Assembly (NCBI GenBank): GCA_024803745.1
Contig: JANJXV010000014.1
Coordinates: forward strand, 186,001 to 250,000
Length of the DNA: 64,000 nt
Source of the DNA: Megascapheus bottae
Taxonomy: Eukaryota > Chordata > Mammalia > Rodentia > Geomyidae
Reading direction: 5' to 3'
In this document: piece by piece, positions 1 through 10,885 of the stretch
How positions within the stretch are numbered: position 1 is the first letter of the stretch
Layout of the letters: each line of letters begins with the position of its first letter
Made by a program: the position numbers and the translations under genes
Notes under the pieces: model-generated
The model's input: the letters and a program-made list of their open reading frames with translations, nothing else
What the model was told of the DNA's origin: nothing
The model's database searches: none

Positions 1-477
1 ATACTTCAGAGAAATTATATATATATATGTACACATATATATATGGAAAAGTTTTTAATCACATTGGCTGTTTTTCCTAATTCTTGACAAATAAGGTGTA
101 TAAAAGAAAAAGAAAACAAACTAAAACAAAGAAAAATGGAGTATAAAGCAGTAAGTTTTATAGATCCTAGTCAGTATGCTTTTGCTCTGGCCACTAAGTC
201 ACATACCATGAAGGGTCAGCTATATTCAAACTGAAATTTTTTTACCTGGGTAAGCTAATATATCGAAAGCATTAGGATACATAGGAAGACAACAAAGCTC
301 TATGTAAAACAGAAGTGAATACCTCTTAGCTCATTAACTATTGTAGATTCTTTCTGTGTATGTATAAAATTTTATTTCTCTAGCTATACATTTCCCTGGA
401 CATATACTTTACTAGACAAAGTGATGTTTTAAACTTATATAGTCCAATAATATAAAAGTAAACAATATAAACTTTAG
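1..477. other. Unassigned AT-rich sequence
   Basis: This stretch has no recognised gene or repeat family. It contains short alternating TA/CA runs near positions 15-46 and is otherwise unstructured AT-rich DNA. Confidence 0.6.
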
Positions 478-490
478 CCCCAAAGTTTTT

Positions 491-693
491 TATTTTTGTT
501 TTTGTTTGTGCCAGTTCTGGGGCTTGAACTGAGGGCCTGGGTACTGTCTTTGAGCTTTCTCAAGGCTAGTCTCTACCACTTGAGCTACAACCCCACTTTC
601 AGCTTTTTCTGTGTATGTGGTCCTGAGGAATAGAATCCAGGGCTTCGTGCATGTTAGGCAAGTACTTTACCACTAGGTCACACTCTCAGCCAA
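491..693 (-). mobile_element. ID-type dimeric SINE, minus strand
   Basis: Read on the minus strand, this has a tRNA-like head with an A-box-like motif (gacctagtggtaaag). The right half carries the ID-like motif gctcaagtggtagag and the element ends in an A-rich tail, seen here as T-rich DNA at 484-505. It is flanked by imperfect repeats of ccccaaagttttt (about 478-490 and 694-707). The element is non-coding and moved by L1 machinery. Family naming as a geomyoid ID-like SINE is from memory. Confidence 0.85.
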
Positions 694-930
694 CCCCAAA
701 AGTTTTTTTTTTTTTTAACTTTTTTTCCCTACCTAAAAGACAAATCATGATTTTCTAGTTAAGGGTTGATTTGGGGCTCTCAGGAGAAAATTTATGCAAA
801 TGACTTCAGTTTACCAAAGCTCCGTTTATCTCACACAAGTCAGCTTCTGTACAATGCTCCAGAATTCTTTGCTCTGATAGAATTTCTCAAAGAAAACTAA
901 AGCACTCTTTTAAAAACTAGTTCCATTCTT

Positions 931-1127
931 TTTTTTTTTTTTGCCAGTCTTGGGCTTGGGCTCAGGGCTTGAGCACTGTCCTTGTACTTTTTCAAGGCTA
1001 GAGCTCTACCACTTGAGCCTCAGCACCACTTCCAGCTTTTTTCTATGTATGTGGTACCGAGGAATCGAACCCGGATATTCGTGCATGCTAGGCAAGCACT
1101 CTACCAGTAAGACAAACTCCCGGCCCC
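931..1127 (-). mobile_element. ID-type dimeric SINE with an 18-bp target-site duplication, minus strand
   Basis: This is the same architecture as the element at 491-693. It is bounded by a perfect 18-bp direct repeat, aaaactagttccattctt, at 913-930 and 1128-1145. The tail is a T-run at 931-942. The B-box-like motif (ggttcgattcc on the minus strand) is well kept. An open frame of 64 codons inside it is a by-product of the SINE and not a gene. Confidence 0.92.
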
Positions 1128-1145
1128 AAAACTAGTTCCATTCTT

Positions 1146-1624
1146 ATATACAATAGATGATTCAGATAACTTGTATCTTAAGATTTGGGACTTGAAACCT
1201 TTTTCGTTTTTTCAGATGACAAATCTCTATAATGCTTTGTATAAAGTATAGATGCAACAGCTTTGAAATGCTAATTCCTGATTAAAAGAAATACATTTTC
1301 AAAACACCACATCTGTAGCAACTGATCATGATCGAATTGTTCAGAGAAACAGCTAAGATTCTGTTTGTAATTTTAAAAATGTAGAGCTATAGCTTTTTTA
1401 GTTAACATGGCCATGCTATATAGAAAACTTCATAATTAGATGTCCCTGAAATGAAAGTTGGTAGGCAATGAATAGCAAAAACAAACAAACAAAAAAACAA
1501 ATGGCAATGCTTGACCTTGTGAAGAGTTGAATTGAGTGACTATTGGAAACTATTTGACAATTATGAATGATGAATGAGCCACGCTTTCCTATACCAGGCT
1601 TCCCTGACTTATATTTCCCTTTAT
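1146..1624. other. Unassigned AT-rich sequence
   Basis: No gene or repeat family is recognised. A short A-rich/CAAA run lies near 1478-1500. Confidence 0.6.
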
Positions 1625-1765
1625 TTCTTTTTATTTTTTTTTAAATTTTATTGTCTGCTTAATGTGTAGAGGGGTTACAGTTACATTCATCAAGTAGTTA
1701 GTGTATTACTTCTCCAATATTGATACCCCTTCTCATGCAGGTTATTTTTCCCTTTCATTCACCTG
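1625..1765 (-). mobile_element. L1 3' end fragment, minus strand
   Basis: The T-rich start is followed by the complement of the local L1 3' UTR (attttattgtctgcttaatg..., gaggggttacagttacattc, then ttgataccccttctcatg). The same 3' end occurs many times in this window in both orientations. It is 5'-truncated and the right boundary is soft, because sequence after about 1750 diverges. Confidence 0.75.
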
Positions 1766-2269
1766 GTATTATCTGGAAAATCCATGTGCAAAAGTTAAAT
1801 TGTAGCACAATGTTTCTATCCCTTCACCTATCCTAAGTACCTCTTTAACATCTCATACTCAATGTGCTATATAACGCTTGTCTAGTAATTCTATAATGAT
1901 CAATGGGGGAGGGGGAGAGAGGTCATGTTCTCTATTTTTATAATCCTATTCCATGGCATAATTCATTATACTTTACATGATAAAATTGATTGTTAGATAA
2001 CGCAATAAATAATAAACTTTAAGAAAAGAGCAAGAATGTGAAATTTTAATCAGTAAATCATACGTGGTGTACATTGTACCACTTCTTATCACCAAAAGAG
2101 AGGAAATAAATGCAACTTCAATGTTTTAGTCTGTAGCCAAAAAGTTATGTTCATATCTTAGTTAGAGATTGTAGGGAAATACAAATCCAAGAATGTAAGT
2201 AATGTATGTAAAGAATCTAAGAATGTTACTTACTGATTATCACAAGAAATAAAGGGAGGAGGCTAAAAT

Positions 2270-2910
2270 TAGGGTCTAGCTCTCTCTGATTCGGGTTGCT
2301 ATTCTCTCTCCTTCACATAAGACTGGAAAGATTTAGCCTACCACAGCTTTGCTCTATTTTAGGATTGATCCAGGCACACCTAATCCAAAGCACCCCATCA
2401 ACCCTGGTAGGAAAAAGTCAGTGGTGCTTAGTCACTACATACTTAGTTTAGAAAAAATCACAGATTTCATTTGGAGCTGCCAAGAGGGGTATACAACATC
2501 CCCCTTGAACTTGTGGCTTCAGTTTCTAGGCCAACTGTACCTGATGAGTGTTCATACTTCATCAGAGTGATGTATGGAATCTCATTAGTTGCATCCCCCT
2601 GTGCGAGGCCTCCAGAGAGCATGATTTACTCTTTGGTGCATGCTGCTGGCTATCAGCATGCTTCACCTAAAATTGACAAGAGCCTATTTCATTAGCACAG
2701 CCACAATCCAACCCCTCAGTCAATACCGCCATACTCTCCAAGTTGGGTTGCTGAGCAGCTTCTCCCAAGATTCTCATATCTAGATTTTGTAAATGTTTGG
2801 ATCCCTAAATCTCATTAGAGTGCGTTTACCTCCCCTTTTGTGTCCAGAGGTCTGCTTGCCAAGCCTCAGATCATTAGCAGGTCTCCATCTGAATAAACCC
2901 ATAATTCTTA
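2270..2910. other. Unexplained higher-GC block (possible old LTR or conserved element)
   Basis: Base composition is visibly less AT-rich than on either side, and the block is free of the SINE and L1 motifs seen elsewhere. It holds two overlapping plus-strand open frames (2349-2570 and 2471-2695). Neither resembles a family I know and neither has convincing start context. An aataaa motif lies near the right end (about 2893). A solitary LTR and a conserved non-coding element are both possible. I cannot decide from the sequence. Confidence 0.35.
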
Positions 2911-3758
2911 ATATACACTAATATTTAAGGAATTTAAGGTAAAATTACTGTTTAATGGATTTCTTTATAGATATGTTTACTTGGAAAGATCATTTTTAGA
3001 AGTTTTAGATAACCCCAATACTCTTTTTGTAACTGCAAATAGCGCCAAACTTTGCTATGAGCTAACTTTCCAAGCAGCATTCCTTTTAAACTTAGTTACA
3101 ATTAATGAATAAATCATAAAATAATAATCTTATTTTAGATCAAAAATGATGATTTTTCTTAGTCTTTGACATAGTCAAAGTTGACCATAAAAAGTTTCTC
3201 ATTAAGATTTTCAAATGTAACTGTTTTCAGGTAGTACTATTTTACTGTGTCTACTTCAACTATGAAAGATAATAATAAAGGCACCTAATAAATATTGAAC
3301 ACAATCTTTTAGACTATTGTGATCCCTTTCACCTATTAATTCAGTTATTATACAGGTATGTAAATAAACACACACTACATTGCACAAAACTATTATTCCA
3401 GATTTAAATGTGAAAACAGAAAGAACAAAGTACTTTGATGAGTAGCTCATGTGAAGTCATCTACATACTCTTGTTAGAATATAAATCACAGCACTCAGCT
3501 CCTGAATCCTAGTTCTTAGCCTTTTGGCCACACAGCATCTCTAATTCCAGTATCATCATATGATTGACCAACAAGCATATACCTTGATCTACACTTAATA
3601 TATCTAAAATATTATTTCTCTATCAGGACTTCTGGTTTAGGAAAATTATACACTGGGCAAGACATCTAATTATATCTGAGAATTTAAGAAATTTAAGAAT
3701 CATTTGGTTTGAAAGTAAGTAACTTAATTGAAACCATTCATGGTATTAATGCTTTCAG
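2911..3758. other. Unassigned AT-rich sequence
   Basis: No gene, SINE or L1 fragment is recognised. One short U2-like string near 3515 was examined and rejected. Confidence 0.55.
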
Positions 3759-3783
3759 GTTTGTTTGTTTGTTTGTTTGTTTG
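3759..3783. repeat. (GTTT)n tetranucleotide repeat
   Basis: About six tandem copies of the GTTT unit, read directly. Confidence 0.95.
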
Positions 3784-3909
3784 CTGTATCTATCAAATAT
3801 ATTTTGATTTTATTCATCATTTTTCTCTAACCATTTGATATTCCCTGTTTAGACTTAAAATAAGTATATTCAAATTGATTAGTAATCTTTGACATGGCAT
3901 CTGAAACTA

Positions 3910-4105
3910 GAGCAGTAATGTCTACTATTTATTCAGAATTCATTATGTGTCAGCAACTGTGCTAAGACATCTGTCAGATATTGTCGCACTGTGACACATT
4001 TTGATAGGAAGAAATTACTTCAGTGTTCAGATGAGGATGCATTTGCTTGATTGGGGCAATCTTGGTGATAAATGATATGATTCAAAACCAGGTTGTCTGA
4101 CTCAA
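3910..4105 (+). mobile_element. MIR SINE fossil
   Basis: The order of motifs matches MIR: a tactatttattcagaattc start, a cattatgtgtcagcaactgt core, gtgctaagacatct, then ttcagatgaggatgca and a decayed caaccaggttgtctgact end. This is an ancient tRNA-derived SINE shared across mammals and strongly diverged. Its boundaries are approximate. Confidence 0.75.
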
Positions 4106-4440
4106 AACTTCTCTTCCATTTTCTATCTTTCTTCTTTTTTCTAGCAAACAAAAGAAAGAACAAGAGGCTGAGGTTGGGAAAGTAATGTGGAAAATGTAGC
4201 AGAAGTCACTGGGGAACAAGACACAACTGCTAAAAGAAACAAATGTCTTTGTCTTTGGCCCATCTTTTAATGGGATGTTTCTTTGGCGACTAGTTTTGGA
4301 GTGATTCAATTATTTTAGCTGTTGATATATTTTAGATATGAGGCTTTGTCTATTGTATGGTTAGTGAAGATCTTCTCGCACTGTGTAGGCTTTCTAGTTA
4401 GTTTGCTAGCTATGGCCATTGCCACACAGAAGCACTGCCT

Positions 4441-5036
4441 TCTCTGAAAAAGGAATAAGAATGGCCTATAGACACATGAAGAAATGCTGGACATCTCTGG
4501 CCATAAAAGAAATGCAAATCAAAACAACTCTAAGATTCCACCTCACTCCAATTAGAATGGCCATGATCAAGAAATGTTATAACAGCAGATGCTGGCAGGG
4601 ATGTGGCCAGAAGGAATCACTACTACACTGTTGGTGAGAGTGCAAACTCATTCAACTATTATGGAAAGCAGTATGGCAATTCCTCAAAAGACTAAAACCC
4701 ATGACTAAACCCATGACTAAACCTATGATCCAGCAATTCCACTACTTGGCATCTACCCAATCATCCAGAAACAAGGACATATTAATCCACTAGCACAACA
4801 ATGTTCATTGCAGCACTATTTACCATAGTAAAGATATGGAACCAACTCAGCTGCCCCTCAGTTGATGAGTGGATCAACAAGATGTGGTATTTATACACAA
4901 TGGAATTCTATGCTGCTGTCAGAAAGAATGACATTGACCTATTTGTAAGAAAATGGAAAGACTTAGAAAAAAATCATATTTAGTGAAGTAAGCCAGATTC
5001 AAAGGAACATAGGCTCAATTGTTTCCCTTGTTTGTC
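4441..5036 (+). pseudogene. L1 ORF2 C-terminal remnant (broken)
   Basis: Translation gives the end of L1 ORF2, a protein with endonuclease and reverse-transcriptase domains. Only the region downstream of the catalytic domains is present. A 60-codon piece at 4801-4983 carries the conserved stretch MFIAALFTI and later MWYLYTMEFYAAVRKND. The earlier piece (4419-4637) is in another register, so at least one frameshift separates them. A run of seven A at 4967-4973, where other copies here have six, moves the frame into a stop. It has no coding capacity. Confidence 0.9.
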
Positions 5037-5312
5037 ACAATCAGTAGAAACTTTGGACTCTCCTAGCAGAGATTTACAATAGAACAAAACCTAGATACAT
5101 AAGGCCATATAGTATGACACTAACTGAAAGGACCTCCAGGAAACAAAAGCCATATAATGAGTGCTTGTTGTCCTTAATGTACTATGTTATCTCTCATCTC
5201 TTTCGCTGTTCCTTGGTTATCTCATATTGTTAACAGTATTTTACCTGATTATCTGATATATATGCATATTTGGTTATTTGAAATAGGATAGGGAAGCGGG
5301 AAAAGGAGATGA

Positions 5313-5333
5313 GGGGTAAGGGTGGGGGGAGGG
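5313..5333 (+). other. Potential G-quadruplex in the L1 3' UTR
   Basis: Four G-runs of at least three lie within 21 bases of the L1 polypurine tract, separated by TAA, T and A. Comparable tracts are at 22126-22146 and 53328-53345. The structure is predicted by pattern only. Confidence 0.6.
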
Positions 5334-5452
5334 AAATGGTGACCAAGACATGAGAAAGGGTATTATTGTTTGTGAAGTAATGCACCTTATATCTGGTGAA
5401 TATAATGTAATCCTTCTATTAATTATAATAAATATATGAAAAAAGAAACAAA

Positions 5453-5808
5453 CTTCTCCATATTGAGGTGAGAGAGGACCCCTTACTGTGACCTACAGCA
5501 GTTGGCATACAGTACTAATATGAAATGAAGCCATATTTGTATCATTCCCTAGAAAATAATGGCCTCATCTTTCATTTTTTCAAAATACAGACTTATTTGT
5601 GTTAATTACTTTACCCATTACAGCAGTTCAGGTAAACCAAGATTAGAAAGCATGGAAACAATCTCGATATCTTTCTCAAGTTTTTAAAGAGTCAAAAGAC
5701 TGTTCATAATTATTGTTTCATGAATCCTTAAACATTTTTATAACTGAGGAAAGAAAACTTGCATAATAACTCTGTGATACAACCAATATCAGATTCACTT
5801 ATTCCCCC
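5453..5808. other. Unassigned AT-rich sequence
   Basis: Nothing recognisable between two L1 insertions. Confidence 0.55.
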
Positions 5809-5817
5809 TGAACCAGA

Positions 5818-6013
5818 TTTTTTTTTATTTTTTTTTATTTTATTGTCAGGGTAATGTATAGAGGGCTTATAGTTACAGTACTTCTTGAACATTGATACTC
5901 CTTCCCATGTTTGTCTCCCACTTTTCCTCCTTCCACCCCTCCCAGTCTTCTTGATTTTCCCCTTCTCTTCACTATTTCAAATAAACAAATTAACATATAA
6001 GGAATTCTTCTTT
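5818..6013 (-). mobile_element. 5'-truncated L1 3' end, minus strand
   Basis: A T-rich start is followed by the complement of the local L1 3' UTR (attttattgtcagggtaatg, then cattgatactccttcccatg and a C-rich tract). It is flanked by the 9-bp direct repeat tgaaccaga at 5809-5817 and 6014-6022, which supports a single insertion of about 196 bp. Confidence 0.85.
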
Positions 6014-6022
6014 TGAACCAGA

Positions 6023-6732
6023 CTTACCTAAGACATTGTAAGTATTCAAAACAAGACCTAAAATGACCTGAAAGCCATCACAGAATAACTCTCCCACTGA
6101 AGAAAGAGCTTCATTAAGACAACTCCAGCAATATAAATAGCCATTCTGTTTTTAAAGATCTTAATGGGAGGTAATTATAGGACCTTCCGCATTAGCTCAT
6201 TCCAGCATTCTAAAATGTTTCTCCCACTGAAACTGTGGGAAAGCAGCCATGTTTTCGTTCTTTCTGGAAAACATATGAAAGAGGGAAAAAAGAGTGTTCC
6301 TGAAACTAAACTTTATACTAGCAATCAAAAAGTGCTTTCAGAGTGCTGTCCAAGAAAGCGTCAATGGCCAAAGACAGCTGGGTGCTTAATACAGGAAAAT
6401 CCTTAGTCAAACATATGGTCTTCTCCACAGGATTCTATTTTCTATAATAATGCTCCCAATCTTTTTCTCTTCTGTAGAAAAATAAAACTGTTCATTTAAG
6501 CAACACAAGTATGCATAGTTTATGTAATTTATGTAACATATTTGTACAGAATTATTCTTACCATAGGAGATCAAAAAATGTGTTTAATCTACTACAGAAA
6601 AATGGCATATCTGTGGACTATCCATTTTGGCCATCGACAATATATTAGGGAAATTTTTGAGTGATATCTTGTTCAAGAATTTAATAGTTTATCTGGAGGT
6701 CAGCTTAATTGAATTGAGGGATTAGGAAAGCA

Positions 6733-6734
<2 letters not shown>
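6023..6734. other. Unassigned AT-rich sequence
   Basis: No gene or repeat family is recognised. An 80-codon open frame at 6164-6406 has no family resemblance and is treated as chance. Confidence 0.5.

Positions 6735-6787
<53 letters not shown>
6735..6787. repeat. (TG)n microsatellite
   Basis: About 26 uninterrupted TG units. Unlike the other long (TG/CA)n arrays in this window, it does not abut a SINE that I can see. Confidence 0.97.
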
Positions 6788-6788
<1 letters not shown>

Positions 6789-6895
6789 TTTGTGGGCATT
6801 TCCAGAGGTTATCAGCATGTGGACAGCTACTGAGTGGAGATTCATGCTGAATATGGATGATATCACCTAGTGGTATGGAACCTGGATAAAATGAA

Positions 6896-7085
6896 CAACT
6901 TCTCTTCTGTTCTGTTCTCTTTTGTTCTGATCTCTTCTCTTCTTTATGTTCTCCTCTTTTCTGTTCTTTCTCTTCTCTTCTCTTCTCTCCTCTCCGCCCC
7001 TTTCTTCTTCTCTCTCTTCCATTCCCATCTCATCTTCTTCCCCTCCCCTCTTCCCTTCTCCTCCCCTACCCTGCCTTCCTCTTTC
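6896..7085. repeat. Pyrimidine-rich tract (CT-rich)
   Basis: This is a near-continuous C/T stretch on the plus strand built of TTCTCT, TCTTC and CCTCCC variants with few purine interruptions. Open frames on both strands here (6867-7206) are low-complexity translations. Confidence 0.92.
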
Positions 7086-7089
7086 TTGC

Positions 7090-7975
7090 CCATCATGTGT
7101 CATATTGCTTCACTTTATGCTATCAGTAATAATTGTTGTTGTATCATGCATCGTTCCAACAGCCAAAGAGTTTAGTGATCATGGACTGAAATTTCTGAAA
7201 CTGTGACACAAAATGAGCACTTTCTCTGTAAAGCTATTTCCTTGGGCATTTTATCAGAGAAAAAAAAGTGATTAACACAAGTAGCCTGATGATGATTCAG
7301 AAAAATGGAAAATGGGGTGTATTCCATGTAGATATAACTATGTCACATCCCAGATAGACCAGCCAGTCAGCTTATTACAGCTCAGGATTTGTTCATGATC
7401 TCAATGATTAGAGAGCATGGTCTCCACCCCTCACCCCACCAGAGGGACACATAGTGAAAACACTTATGGGCTAAGAATCCACAGAGAATCAGGACAAAGA
7501 CACTATGTACCAAATCCGTTTAGGTATAAAAAGGAAACATTTGTGATGCAGTTACCACAAAGGGAACAAAAGTGAACCATATCTTTTATATTGTAATATG
7601 CTGTATATCTGACCAAATTTTGCCACTAATTTCCATTTTCAAGACTAGCTTGACTTTGGAAAAAATATGTGGAATAGCTTAAAAGAGATGGTAATATAAG
7701 CTATAAGTTTCACTAAAATGGTGGGAGATAAATTAGATGGAGAGTGAAAATTAGATGGAGAGTGTATATGTCCTGCATGTGTGCACAAATGATGTAAACA
7801 AAGTTTGCAAAGTTTAGGGGAGATTACATTTTATGCAGGTGATTTGGTCAGCAGTTTATGCCACCAAAGGAAATTTAGAAGTACAAAAAATCAGGAATTT
7901 GTGTGTTAGGTAAGCTCATTTTTTATATCAGCTTAGGTAAATACAACTTGGTTTTCAACTTCTGCTTTTGAGCTA
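7090..7975. other. Unassigned sequence
   Basis: No gene or repeat family is recognised. A short tandem of about 17 bases (ttagatggagagtg) occurs twice near 7733-7766. Confidence 0.5.
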
Positions 7976-7979
7976 GAAA

Positions 7980-8095
7980 TTGGAAGAAGGGAGAAGGAAG
8001 AAAAAAGAGGAGGAGATGGAAGAGGAGGAGGAGGAGGAATAGAAGGAGGAGAAGGAGGAGGAGAAGAGAAAGAGGAAAAGGGAGGATGGAGAAAG
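7980..8095. repeat. Purine-rich tract (GGA/GAA)n
   Basis: A nearly pure A/G run on the plus strand made of GGA, GAAG and GGAGAA units. Confidence 0.93.
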
Positions 8096-8727
8096 ACATT
8101 TTAAAAAGCTCATTTATGGTAGCATAATAAATAGTAACTAAATAGTAGTATTAAAATAGTCAGATTACTTTATAAAATATAATTCAATTCAATCTCTATT
8201 GCTATCCCATATTGTTCCTAAAATTCATATAGAAGCACAGATCGACCTCCAAATAGCCAATGCAATCTTTAAAAAAAGATTATGGATTATATTACCTGTT
8301 ATCATGATGCATTTAAGTCAGTAATAAATACAATAGGGTGCTAACAGATAAATAGATACATATAGGAAGAATGTAGAATAGAAACTATCAGAAATTATTC
8401 ATGTATTCATGGTCAAATAGTTTTCAATAAACATGAAGAAAACACAATGGGGATAGAAACATCTCTTCAATATATAGTTTTGAAATCACTGAATATCTAC
8501 ATGCAGAACTATGAAATTAGACATACCCCCTAACATACAAAAATTAACTTAAACTCTATTAAAGATTTACATTTAAGACTTAGAAGAAAGCACAGGGTCA
8601 ATCTCTATAATATTGCCTTGGACATTGATTTTTTGGAAGTGATTCCTTTTGGCAACAAAAATGAAAATGAGACAGGCACATGGGAGATTGTCTGAGGAGG
8701 AATACAGATGATAAATAGATGATAAAG

Positions 8728-8800
8728 AAGAAAGAAAAAAAGAAAGAAATAAGTAAAGAAAGAAAGAAAGAAAAGAGAGGGAAAGAGAAAGAAAGAGAGA
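8728..8800. repeat. (GAAA)n-rich purine repeat
   Basis: Degenerate GAAA/GAGA tandem. The minus-strand open frames at 8573-8839 are its translation. Confidence 0.92.
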
Positions 8801-8827
8801 TGATAGATATTCAAGTAAATTAAAATA

Positions 8828-9000
8828 TAACTGCCACACTCAGTGGTTCCTACCTATAATCCTGGTTAGTTAAGAGATCAAAGGTGAGTAGATTCATGAT
8901 TTGAATCCGGTTCAGGAAAAAGAGCAGTAGAACTCATGTCAACTAAGAAAAAGTTGGACACAGTGGTGCCAAAAGTTCCAGCCCCAACACTGAGATTGGT
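8828..9000 (+). mobile_element. Old B1-like SINE
   Basis: It starts with a B1-type head (agtggttcctacctataatcctgg), passes through a degraded gattcatgatttgaatcc stretch and ends with a right part containing cacagtggtgcc and ccagccccaac. It is strongly diverged and the boundaries are approximate. Confidence 0.6.
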
Positions 9001-9483
9001 AGGGGTTTGGGAGTGGAAAAGACCTATATTCATGGATTAAAACCATTACGTATTAGATCTCTATGTACAATGATCAGATTTTTCAACTTACTTCACTTTT
9101 AGAAATCAAATGATGCCCAGCCTCATTGGCTAGTCAAATAATTAACAATCTTCATAAATCAGAATTCACTTTATTACTTTAATAAGTCCCTTTATGTTTT
9201 GGCAATGAAAAGACCTGGAACAAATTTTAAGTGAGTTGTGAAGCATGGTCTGAAACTAAAACAGACTAGTTGCTATTTGCCTGCTCTGACATATACAAAC
9301 AGCTTGTTGGAGGTGAAAATGTCAGAGATATCTTATTTTAGCCAAAAGAAAGCTTGATTTGATCTACATTGAGGCCATTTAGGAAATAAGCATGCAAATT
9401 TCCACATATTTTAAAACAAGATAAGATTATGACACTCATAGTGAGATGTTAAATGCATGTTCTTCCTAAAGGATTTGATTTTT

Positions 9484-9660
9484 TTTTTCAGCTGTTGGGC
9501 TTGTACTTGCCACTTGCATCATATCCACAGTCTTTTTGAGTTTCTTTTCAAGATAGGATCTCCTATAACTTTGCCCCAGGCTAACCTCTGATCACAGTTT
9601 TCCTACTGCCAGCTCAAGGATAGCAGGAAACACAGTGGCCTATGCCACTATGCCTGGATG
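9484..9660 (-). mobile_element. B1-like SINE fossil, minus strand
   Basis: A T-run is followed by a complement of a 7SL-derived unit (aagataggatctcctataac, ccaggctaacctctgatcac, ctatgccactatgcctgg). It is the first of three adjacent minus-strand SINE monomers. Confidence 0.6.
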
Positions 9661-9674
9661 ATTGGGTGTTTTGT

Positions 9675-9772
9675 TTGTTTGTTTTGTTTTCTACATATGT
9701 GGTACCAAGGACTAGAACTCAGGTCTTCATGTATGGTGGGAAAATACTCTATCACTAGGCCAAACTCCTGGC
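9675..9772 (-). mobile_element. ID-type SINE head, minus strand
   Basis: The T/G-rich tail is followed by tacatatgtggtaccaagga and ctctatcactaggccaaact. This is the complement of the tRNA-like head found in the dimeric SINEs here. It is a single monomer lying inside older B1-like sequence. Confidence 0.75.
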
Positions 9773-9784
9773 ACCCCTGGATGG

Positions 9785-9902
9785 ATTGTTTTTGAAGCAT
9801 TGTTCTGTTAACTTTTGCCCAGGCTAGCCTCAGACTGTTATCTTTGTCTTCATATCCACACTAGCTGGAACTACATACATATGCAACTACACCCAGTCTT
9901 TC
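9785..9902 (-). mobile_element. B1-like SINE fossil, minus strand
   Basis: Complement of a B1-like unit: cccaggctagcctcagactg, then catccacactagctggaact-like sequence and a decayed end. It may be the rest of the 9484-9660 element split by the ID monomer. Confidence 0.55.
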
Positions 9903-10885
9903 CTAAAGTATTTTAAAAGTAAAAGTACACATCATGAAGATCAGGGCAACAATGAAGGGAGGCAGATTCACCAAAACTTGTCAAGGGGACTCATGAAGAC
10001 TACTTCTTATTAAATCTATAAATATTAAATGGCATCTATATCCCAATTTGTAACCCTGGTTTTCTATAAGAATACATCTTTTGATATGCTTTGGCTTTGT
10101 CAAATACCAAGTCTAGTATTCTGTCTCCCAATATACCTTAAGATTATACTTATATCAGATCAACATACTTCACCTATGCAGAACCTATAAACAGATAATA
10201 CAGATGATATTTATAAATGCCGTCTCATTAAAAAGAAACATTTTGTCATCCAATCTAAGAACTGAATAAATACACATACTTACACATATTGAGGCAATAG
10301 CACTAATAGTAATACAAATATGACATACAGTGTTGAACCTGAAGTCAGTCATGGTTTAATTCTTATATCTGGTCTTAAGAGCTATCGGACTTATGCCAGT
10401 GACTTCACTCAATGATTTGTCATTTGCAAAGTGTAATATTTTGCCTCGTACTCCAAAGTGATGACAAATTTTAAAGCTTTTCTCTGTAAACTTACAAATC
10501 TATCTACATAAAGGTAAAATTTTAAATTTTGAGGAATTTCCTTTTAAATAAAATCAGATTTATGATTGAAGTTATCACAATATATTTTCTTCTCCTGGTT
10601 AGATATTTTGCTTGAATAATGACTAGTGACCTAAGGCAAACTTGTCTTCAAACTTTGAAAGGCTCTTTTCTGATAGTTATAAATTGAATCAAATTCCAGA
10701 CAACTGTCCATTTCTCTCATTTGCAATGATCACAAGTCATTGATATCCTGTAGTATCAGGCACAAGTTTTTAAGGCTGTATTGAACTAAATGGAAGACAA
10801 TACAAAGGCAAGGAGACAATCCATCTCATCTTGAGAAGTATATTGTGCATATCATTACATTCAGAAGCCACATTTTAAAAAAAAG
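9903..10885. other. Unassigned AT-rich sequence
   Basis: No gene or repeat family is recognised in this stretch. Confidence 0.5.

Larger units (their letters stand above)
4244..5440 (+). mobile_element. 5'-truncated L1 with 5' inversion (twin-primed)
   Basis: Positions 4247 to about 4434 are L1 ORF2 sequence on the minus strand. From about 4437 to 5440 the L1 is on the plus strand, running through the ORF2 C-terminus, a G-rich polypurine tract in the 3' UTR and an AT-rich end. The inverted part ends, in L1 order, just before the point where the plus-strand part begins, as expected from twin priming. Direct repeats aaaagaaacaaa at 4232-4243 and 5441-5452 bound the whole structure, so it is one insertion. 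The copy at 21141-22238 shows the same L1 region uninverted and served as reference. Confidence 0.93.

Noticed and set aside
3510..3575. U2 snRNA-like string (ttcttagccttttggcca)
   Set aside because: Only about 18 bases resemble the U2 5' region. The following sequence does not continue as U2, and there is no promoter element or pseudogene tail.
6867..7206. Serine/leucine-rich and glutamate/arginine-rich proteins
   Set aside because: Translations of the pyrimidine-rich tract on either strand.
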